A program made the translations under genes and the position numbers. DNA of 64,000 nucleotides from Bacillus sp. ISL-41 (GTDB lineage: Bacteria; Bacillota; Bacilli; Bacillales; Cytobacillaceae): positions 1 to 64,000 of the forward strand of contig NZ_JAGGQP010000006.1 of the NCBI RefSeq assembly GCF_018613235.1. The letters run 5' to 3'. Each line of letters opens with the position of its first letter. The stretch's first letter is position 1. Under the pieces are notes generated by a model. The model made no database searches. It was not told the origin of the DNA and saw only the letters and a list, made by a program, of their open reading frames with translations. Shown piece after piece: positions 58,697 through 64,000 of this stretch.

Positions 58697-61096
58697 ATGA
58701 AGAGGTATTTTCCAAGAGTATTACTTACATTAGTAGCATTCGTCATGATTTTTTCAACATTCGGCTTTGGAGCAGCAGCAAATGGAGGGACAACCTCACA
58801 AACCAAACTGACGGAGCTGCCTTTAGCAGAAATTTTCGGGGACATTGAACTTTCATCCAGCAGGCCGACTTCGGTCATTGTCGAGCTAAAAGCAGAATCA
58901 ATCGTGGAAGCGAAGCATAAAGGAATGAAGCAGACAAAGGCAAGCCTGAAGTCTGAACGAGGAAAAGTAATTGGTGCATTAAAGAACTCCGTTAAAGATT
59001 TAGAGGTGAAAAGGGAGTATGATTATGTGTTCTCTGGATTCTCTGCGAAACTACCAGCAAATGAAATTATCAAACTATTAGCGCTGCCTGGCGTAAAGGC
59101 GGTATACCCGAATGTTCATTACACAGCTGATGTTATTTCTGCCGAAGAAATTTCAGCTGAGGAATTCAGCCCGAATATGATGAACAGTGCTCCATTCATC
59201 GGTTCGAATGAGGCATGGGACGCAGGATTTACAGGTGAGGGAGTTACCGTAGCGGTAATCGATACTGGGGTTGATTACACTCACCCTGATCTTGCGCATG
59301 CATTTGGGGATTACAAAGGATATGACTTTGTAGATGAGGATAACGATCCCCAGGAAGGTGCTGGACAATACCACGGTACGCACGTATCTGGTACAGTGGC
59401 TGCGAATGGAGCAATCAAAGGAGTAGCTCCTGATGCTAAGTTGTTAGGCTATCGCGTTCTGGGTGCGAATGGCGGTACGACAGAAGATGTAGTGGCTGGT
59501 ATCGAATTGGCCGTTCAAGACGGCGCTGACGTCATGAACCTGTCTCTTGGTAACACATTGAACAACCCTGACTGGGCAACTTCGATTGCGCTTGATTGGG
59601 CGATGGCAGAAGGCGTTGTAGCGGTAACTTCAAACGGAAACTCAGGCCCGAACAACTGGACAGTTGGATCACCTGGTACCTCCCGTGATGCCATTTCTGT
59701 AGGGGCTACACAGCTGCCATACAACTATTATAGTGCTGGATTATTCACTTCTGAGGGTGTAGAATATCCAACTGCTAAAGTGATGGGATTCCCATCAGAT
59801 GATGAATTATTGTCGTTAGACGGTGAGGAATATGAGTTTGTTTATGTCGGTCTAGGTGCCGAAAGTGACTTTAAAGGGAAAGAACTTGAAGGAAAAATCG
59901 CTTTAATCAGCCGAGGTGAATATGCATTTGTTGACAAAGCAGAAAATGCAAAGAGTGCTGGCGCAGTTGGTGCCATCATCTTCAACAATGTTGCTGGTGA
60001 ACAACCAGATGTCCCTGGCATGGCTGTACCAACCATCAAGACATCAAATGAAGATGGCCAAAAATTGCTTTCTGAGTTAGAAGCAGGCAACAACAAAGTA
60101 GCTTTTAATGTTAAATTTGCTAAGAAAATCGGTGAAACAATGGCTTCGTTCTCTTCCCGAGGTCCAGTAACGCTTTCTTGGATGATCAAGCCAGATGTAT
60201 CAGCTCCTGGCGTGAACATTGTAAGTACTTTCCCTGGCGAAGGATATGCTGCGTTACAAGGTACTAGTATGTCCTCCCCTCACGTAGCCGGTGCGGCGGC
60301 ATTGCTGTTGGAAAAGAATCCAAATTGGGGTACTGAAGATGTGAAAGCTGCATTGATGAACACTGCAGATGATGTAATTGATCCAGCTACCGAAAAACCT
60401 TATGCACATAACACGCAAGGAGCAGGGAGCATCCGTATTGTAGATGCTTTGAATACAGAAACTCTTGTCGCTCCAGGCAGCCATTCATTTGGCAAGTTTG
60501 TAAAGGATAGCGGCAAACAAGTTGAAGAAAATAGCTTTGAAATCAAGAACCTTTCAGATAAAACCAAGACTTATAGTTTTGATGTTGAGTTTGCTGGAAA
60601 CCCTGAAGGCATCAAGGTGATGACAAGCAAGAACTTGAAAGTGAACGCCGGCAAGTCCCAGCAGGTGAACTTCAATGTTCAGGTTGATACTTCTAAACTG
60701 GAACCTGGCTATTATGAGGGAACAATCGCAGTATCTGATGGATTTGAAATCTTTGACGTTCCTACAATCCTATTCGTTGGAGAGCCTGACTACCCTCGTG
60801 TAACAGGTGCGTATATGGATAAGGTGGAAGATGAATACTATGTTGGAGCCTATCTGCCTGGTGGGGCGGAAGTGGTGGAATATAATCTATTTGTATTAAC
60901 TCCTGATGGAAAGATTGGTGGCTATATTGATACATTAGGAACATTCACCAATGCTCCAACTCCATACCATGAATTCCTATGGGACGGAACAGTTCAAAAT
61001 GGTATTGAACTTCCTAACGGAGACTGGGTACTGGCAGTATACGTTGAAAAAGCAGGCGTTACAGAGTACAAAGCTTACCTGGTAACAAAAGAATAA
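58697..61096 (+). CDS. vpr: Vpr-like extracellular subtilisin protease
   Basis: 799 residues, close to B. subtilis Vpr (806). Signal peptide (about 1-30), inhibitor I9 propeptide (about 55-135), S8 catalytic domain with Asp in VIDTGVDYTHPDL (about 188), His in HGTHVSGTVA (about 228), Asn in SNGNSGP and Ser in GTSMSSPHVAGAAALL (about 523). A PA domain is inserted (about 360-470), and a beta-rich C-terminal region follows. It is secreted and self-matured. The start is ATG 58697 since TGA lies four codons upstream. A bidirectional terminator follows. Confidence 0.92.
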   Translation: MKRYFPRVLLTLVAFVMIFSTFGFGAAANGGTTSQTKLTELPLAEIFGDIELSSSRPTSVIVELKAESIVEAKHKGMKQTKASLKSERGKVIGALKNSVKDLEVKREYDYVFSGFSAKLPANEIIKLLALPGVKAVYPNVHYTADVISAEEISAEEFSPNMMNSAPFIGSNEAWDAGFTGEGVTVAVIDTGVDYTHPDLAHAFGDYKGYDFVDEDNDPQEGAGQYHGTHVSGTVAANGAIKGVAPDAKLLGYRVLGANGGTTEDVVAGIELAVQDGADVMNLSLGNTLNNPDWATSIALDWAMAEGVVAVTSNGNSGPNNWTVGSPGTSRDAISVGATQLPYNYYSAGLFTSEGVEYPTAKVMGFPSDDELLSLDGEEYEFVYVGLGAESDFKGKELEGKIALISRGEYAFVDKAENAKSAGAVGAIIFNNVAGEQPDVPGMAVPTIKTSNEDGQKLLSELEAGNNKVAFNVKFAKKIGETMASFSSRGPVTLSWMIKPDVSAPGVNIVSTFPGEGYAALQGTSMSSPHVAGAAALLLEKNPNWGTEDVKAALMNTADDVIDPATEKPYAHNTQGAGSIRIVDALNTETLVAPGSHSFGKFVKDSGKQVEENSFEIKNLSDKTKTYSFDVEFAGNPEGIKVMTSKNLKVNAGKSQQVNFNVQVDTSKLEPGYYEGTIAVSDGFEIFDVPTILFVGEPDYPRVTGAYMDKVEDEYYVGAYLPGGAEVVEYNLFVLTPDGKIGGYIDTLGTFTNAPTPYHEFLWDGTVQNGIELPNGDWVLAVYVEKAGVTEYKAYLVTKE

Positions 61097-61102
61097 ATAT
61101 TC

Positions 61103-61144
61103 AAAAAGGATTCCCCTGGATTAATCCAGTCGGAATCCTTTTTT
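61103..61144. terminator. Bidirectional terminator, vpr-like / DUF3231
   Basis: AAAAAGGATTCC / GGAATCCTTTTTT with an inner TGGAT-ATCCA stem, between convergent genes. Confidence 0.92.
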
Positions 61145-62136
61145 CATACCTTCCGATCCAAAGCCTGCGGAGGCTGTTCGAGCCATTTTTCGGTGATCGT
61201 CAGAAGCAGGCCTTTTCCGTAAAACTTCTTCATTTGGGTGGATATTATCGTAAATTTGGTGACGATATCTGTCCTCAAACTGGAGGTCAGCGCCTGGTTG
61301 ATCATGATGAAGCAGAACATTCCAAGGCAAGTATTCACGAAAAACAGCATCAATTTATCAGAAAAAGGTGAATTTCTCACATCGAACATATTATAATCCC
61401 CGGAAGCTGAATAGGGGATGTTTTCTTTTTCAAACACATCTCCCAGCGTTTCCAAGACTTTTTCAAGTGCGTCTCTTCCTTTGCTGAAATGCTGCTTAAC
61501 ATCCTTGTGGGACGCCAGTTTGCTAAATGTAACAAGGATCATCTTCGAAAAGCGAGCCCGGTGGATGATTCTTGACAGGTTCGCGATTTCTGCTGCATTC
61601 ACTGGCCGGGAGCCGCCGAATAGTCCGTTGAGGTATTTCATCTCATCAACCAGATCGACTGTATGGTCCATCGCTACCTGAGGGGATTTTAGGTAAGTTC
61701 CCTGGGATAACATTAAATCTGTGATTTCATTTTGGATTTGTATAGTGAATTCTATCGCATTCTGAATAAAATTCCTGACATCCTTCCTGGTGCAGTCAGG
61801 GAATGCGCTTGGATATGTACTTAGTGACAACATCGTTAAGTCATGGCAAATATATAAAATAAAGGTATCTGAAAATACTTTATCCGCGTCCAGCCGTACA
61901 TCCTTTTCGGTAAAGCCCAATGGAATCGTCAGGTTTTCTTTTTTGAAAATAACCTCAAGGTCTTCAAGACTCTTTTGTGAAAACTCCATCATTTTTTCTA
62001 CTATATTTTTAACCTCAGGATCCTCTGCAGTTGCATTGAAATATTGAAAAAACCTCAACTCCATACTGCCTTTCAAGTAGGAAGACCATATATTCGAAAT
62101 TTCAGTTGAGGTAAGTTCTACATTTGTTCCACTCAT
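61144..62136 (-). CDS. DUF3231 family protein
   Basis: 330 residues built as two similar halves of about 165, each with the DUF3231 helical pattern (first: IWSSYLKGSMELRFFQYFN; second: MKYLNGLFGGSRPVNAAEIANLSRIIH). Each half is likely a ferritin-like four-helix bundle. The family is spread among spore formers and its function is unknown. The ATG at 62136 is taken after AAAGGAG; the GTG at 62148 is too close to that RBS. Confidence 0.85.
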   Translation of the reverse strand: MSGTNVELTSTEISNIWSSYLKGSMELRFFQYFNATAEDPEVKNIVEKMMEFSQKSLEDLEVIFKKENLTIPLGFTEKDVRLDADKVFSDTFILYICHDLTMLSLSTYPSAFPDCTRKDVRNFIQNAIEFTIQIQNEITDLMLSQGTYLKSPQVAMDHTVDLVDEMKYLNGLFGGSRPVNAAEIANLSRIIHRARFSKMILVTFSKLASHKDVKQHFSKGRDALEKVLETLGDVFEKENIPYSASGDYNMFDVRNSPFSDKLMLFFVNTCLGMFCFIMINQALTSSLRTDIVTKFTIISTQMKKFYGKGLLLTITEKWLEQPPQALDRKV

Positions 62137-62233
62137 GGGGCGAGTCACTCCTTTGGTATTATTGTTAATCTTTTACTGAGATTTATTACACTTAATAAAA
62201 TAATTTTGAGATTAATTCAACATTCATCTAAAA

Positions 62234-62250
62234 CCAGACATTAAGTCTGG
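62234..62250. repeat. Short perfect inverted repeat
   Basis: CCAGAC-ATTAA-GTCTGG lies between the divergent DUF3231 and lipoprotein genes. It could be an operator for either gene. Nothing further supports a role. Confidence 0.45.
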
Positions 62251-62344
62251 GTAAATCTATTTTTGAGGATCGGTGAATTCTTCCGTAGCGAACTACATAG
62301 AAAAATTAAACCTTGGAAATACTTTTTTCAAAGGAGGAATGAAA

Positions 62345-62494
62345 ATGAAAAAGCTATTGTTTATGCTATTCTTGGCCATTTCTATGTTCACTGTAACTGG
62401 CTGCGGCAATGACGCACCGCCTGAGGAAGGGGAACAGATAGAAGACGTCGAGGAAGAAGATGAAATCGGTGACGGCGAGATAGATGATGAATAA
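62345..62494 (+). CDS. Small acidic lipoprotein
   Basis: 49 residues. A lipoprotein signal peptide ends in VTGC (C20), leaving a mature peptide of 30 residues, of which most are Glu or Asp. AAAGGAGG lies seven bases before the ATG at 62345; an upstream ATG at 62339 is too near. No family known to me. The gene stops two bases before a family 2 repeat. Confidence 0.75.
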   Translation: MKKLLFMLFLAISMFTVTGCGNDAPPEEGEQIEDVEEEDEIGDGEIDDE

Positions 62495-62496
62495 GA

Positions 62497-62619
62497 AAAG
62501 CGTAAGCGCCTTGGTCACCCCCGACAAGCGCTGGAGGGCCGACTGATTAAGTCGATCTTTGACTTCATTGGGCGGACCGAAGCGACTCGAGGGGCTAGGC
62601 GCTGGAGTTAGACACTAAT
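62497..62619 (-). repeat. Interspersed repeat family 2, intact copy
   Basis: About 123 bp on the minus strand, from AGTGTCTAACTCCAGCG to AAGGCGCTTACGCTTTTC. Compared with 20359-20660 it lacks both inserted blocks, so it shows the ancestral form. It begins right after the small lipoprotein gene and may act as its terminator or just be a neighbour. Confidence 0.88.
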
Positions 62620-62661
62620 CTTTATATAAAAGTTCGTACTCTTTCTAGTAAATGAAAAAAG

Positions 62662-62692
62662 AAATCCGCTTCTTTATGAGGCGGATTTTTTT
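62662..62692 (+). terminator. Terminator before the RND gene
   Basis: AAATCCGC / GCGGATTT with an eleven-base loop, then T run. It isolates the efflux promoter from upstream transcription. Confidence 0.85.
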
Positions 62693-62726
62693 ATGCTCTC
62701 TATTTCTAGCTTCTGTACATCCAGGA

Positions 62727-62755
62727 TTGACAAATGACCGGTCAGTCAGTAACAT
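62727..62755 (+). promoter_or_regulatory. RND efflux promoter with TetR-type operator
   Basis: -35 TTGACA (62727-62732) and -10 TAACAT (62750-62755) with 17 bp between. The perfect palindrome TGACCGGTCA (62735-62744) lies in the spacer, in the wider context TGACCGGTCAGTCA typical of TetR-family operators. Repressor binding here would block the polymerase. Confidence 0.75.
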
Positions 62756-62794
62756 TATTATGGTCACTAAAGTCATTTTGAGGTAGGTGCAGTA

Positions 62795-64000
62795 GTGAAA
62801 AATTTAGTCAATTTTGTACTTGGGAATAAATTGGCCGTATGGCTGCTTACGATTATCATAACCGTGTCAGGAATCTATTCCGGCACAAGGATGAACATGG
62901 AGACCATCCCGAATATTTCAATCCCATACCTGATGGTTATGGATGTATATCCTGGGGCGACTCCTGAGAAAGTAATGGAAGATGTGTCAATTCCGATTGA
63001 GAAAGCGGTAGAGGGATTGGAAGACGTTAAATATGTCTATTCGAATTCCTACTCCAATATGTCGAGTATCCAGGTAGAGTACGAGTATGGCATCGATATG
63101 GATGAGGCCAAGCGTGCCTTGCAATCGGCATTGGATATGGTGACACTGCCGGAAGGAGCTCAGGAACCGACCATCACAGCGATCAGCATGAATATGATGC
63201 CAGTTGCGGCATTGAGTGTCAGCAGTTCAAATGAGGATATTGTGGAGCTTACATCAACCGTTGAGGATATTATCCTTCCTAAAATCGATAAAATTGATGG
63301 TGTTGCCTCTGTCACCATGACTGGTCAGCATATCGAAGAAGTAAATTTAACGTACGATGAAGCAAAGCTTGCGCAATTTGGATTAACGGAAACGAATGTA
63401 AAGGAAATGATCCAAGCCAGCAATCTGGGTGTTTCCCTCGGTCTTTTTGAATTTAAGGAAGGCGAGCAGGCTGTTGCCGTCGATGGCAAATTTACGACGA
63501 CAGAAGAATTGAAAAATATGCTGATTCCGGTCACGCCGTCAGCAGCCAATCCATCACCTTTTGTTAAACTGAGTGAACTTGCTGAAATTGAGCTTGTTGG
63601 TAAAGTACAATCCATTTCACGCACCAATGGTGAAGACGCGATTGCCCTTCAGATTGTCAAAGAGCAGCAAGCGAACACGGTTGATGTAGTGAATGCAGTG
63701 AAGGATTTAGTAAAAGAAGAAGAATCCAAAATCGATGGCTTGGTCATTGAAGTATCGCTTGACCAGGGAGAGCCAATTGAAGAATCAGTTTTTACCATGA
63801 TTGAAAAAGCTTTATTTGGAGGTTTAATCGCGATTCTGGTTATCCTGCTATTCCTGCGTGACTTCAAATCTACGATTATATCAATTGTCTCGATTCCAGT
63901 TTCGATTTTTATGGCCCTGCTGCTATTGAACTGGATGAACATCACCCTTAATATCATGACACTGGGCGCGATAACTGTAGCGATTGGCCGTGTGATCGAT
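62795..64000 (+). CDS. RND efflux permease (SwrC/AcrB family), 5' part
   Basis: 402 codons are present and the frame runs on past the window. The first membrane span is about residues 10-30 (LGNKLAVWLLTIIITVSGIYSG), then METIPNISIPYLMVMDVYPGATPEKVMEDVSIPIEKAV, the porter domain, and from about 335 the membrane spans LFGGLIAILVILLFLRDF. The end shows the conserved GAITVAIGRVIDD-type block with Asp. It resembles B. subtilis SwrC (YerP), a surfactin and drug exporter. Start GTG after AGGTAGGTG; upstream TetR-like operator suggests inducible control. Confidence 0.9.
   Translation, partial: MKNLVNFVLGNKLAVWLLTIIITVSGIYSGTRMNMETIPNISIPYLMVMDVYPGATPEKVMEDVSIPIEKAVEGLEDVKYVYSNSYSNMSSIQVEYEYGIDMDEAKRALQSALDMVTLPEGAQEPTITAISMNMMPVAALSVSSSNEDIVELTSTVEDIILPKIDKIDGVASVTMTGQHIEEVNLTYDEAKLAQFGLTETNVKEMIQASNLGVSLGLFEFKEGEQAVAVDGKFTTTEELKNMLIPVTPSAANPSPFVKLSELAEIELVGKVQSISRTNGEDAIALQIVKEQQANTVDVVNAVKDLVKEEESKIDGLVIEVSLDQGEPIEESVFTMIEKALFGGLIAILVILLFLRDFKSTIISIVSIPVSIFMALLLLNWMNITLNIMTLGAITVAIGRVID

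Noticed and set aside
58633-58848. Frame starting at a perfect AAGGAGGTG before the vpr-like gene
   Set aside because: The GTG is part of the Shine-Dalgarno itself and most of the frame overlaps the signal peptide region of vpr in another frame.

Overview
The window looks like the replication-origin region of a low-to-moderate-GC Bacillaceae chromosome (Bacillus, Mesobacillus or Cytobacillus type). The basis is the near-complete Bacillus subtilis-style gene order gyrA-gyrB-remB-recF-yaaA-dnaN-dnaA / rpmH-rnpA-yidC-jag-mnmE-mnmG-rsmG-noc-soj-spo0J, followed by yyaC, yyaE, ychF, rpsF-ssb-rpsR, gdpP-rplI-dnaC, purA, walRKHIJ, htrC and rlmH. Species cannot be fixed from sequence alone.

Layout. 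1-220: tandem promoters and leader of an rRNA operon reading left out of the window. 338-10906: genes on the minus strand from an HD-GYP-like protein back to dnaA. 9434-9551 and 10907-11500: the bipartite oriC with DnaA boxes, and a DnaA-trio unwinding element between dnaA and dnaN. 11991-22295: plus-strand ribosome/RNase P, membrane insertase, tRNA modification and nucleoid-segregation genes. 22365-36757: sporulation, channel, oxidoreductase, ribosomal, single-strand-binding, c-di-AMP, helicase and purine genes. 37030-37762: three tRNA genes (Lys, Glu, Phe) interleaved with three broken tRNA 5' ends that carry a common 66-67 nt structured insert. 38153-47957: M23 endopeptidase, the WalRK cell-wall operon, HtrC protease and RlmH. 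47988-64000: accessory and metabolic genes (acetyltransferase, mqo, DUF421, ahpCF, a three-gene heme-dependent N-demethylase/dimethylamine monooxygenase-like operon, a DAACS symporter, a Vpr-like subtilase, DUF3231, a small acidic lipoprotein and the start of an RND efflux pump).

How it fits together. Genes point away from oriC on both sides. Replication control is dense: DnaA boxes at oriC and in two satellite clusters (jag-mnmE and htrC-rlmH), and perfect parS sites in spo0J and in walK, served by Soj, Spo0J and Noc. Cell-wall homeostasis (WalRKHIJ) sits beside a wall hydrolase whose upstream region carries a WalR-type direct repeat.

The least explained material is non-coding: a roughly 250 bp repeat in three copies (one inside oriC, one between yaaA and dnaN), a second repeat family whose soj-proximal copy is interrupted by two insertions, and the structured insert shared by that copy and the tRNA fragments. 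I regard the last as the best candidate for something undescribed. All functional calls come from reading the sequence and family knowledge; no search was run.
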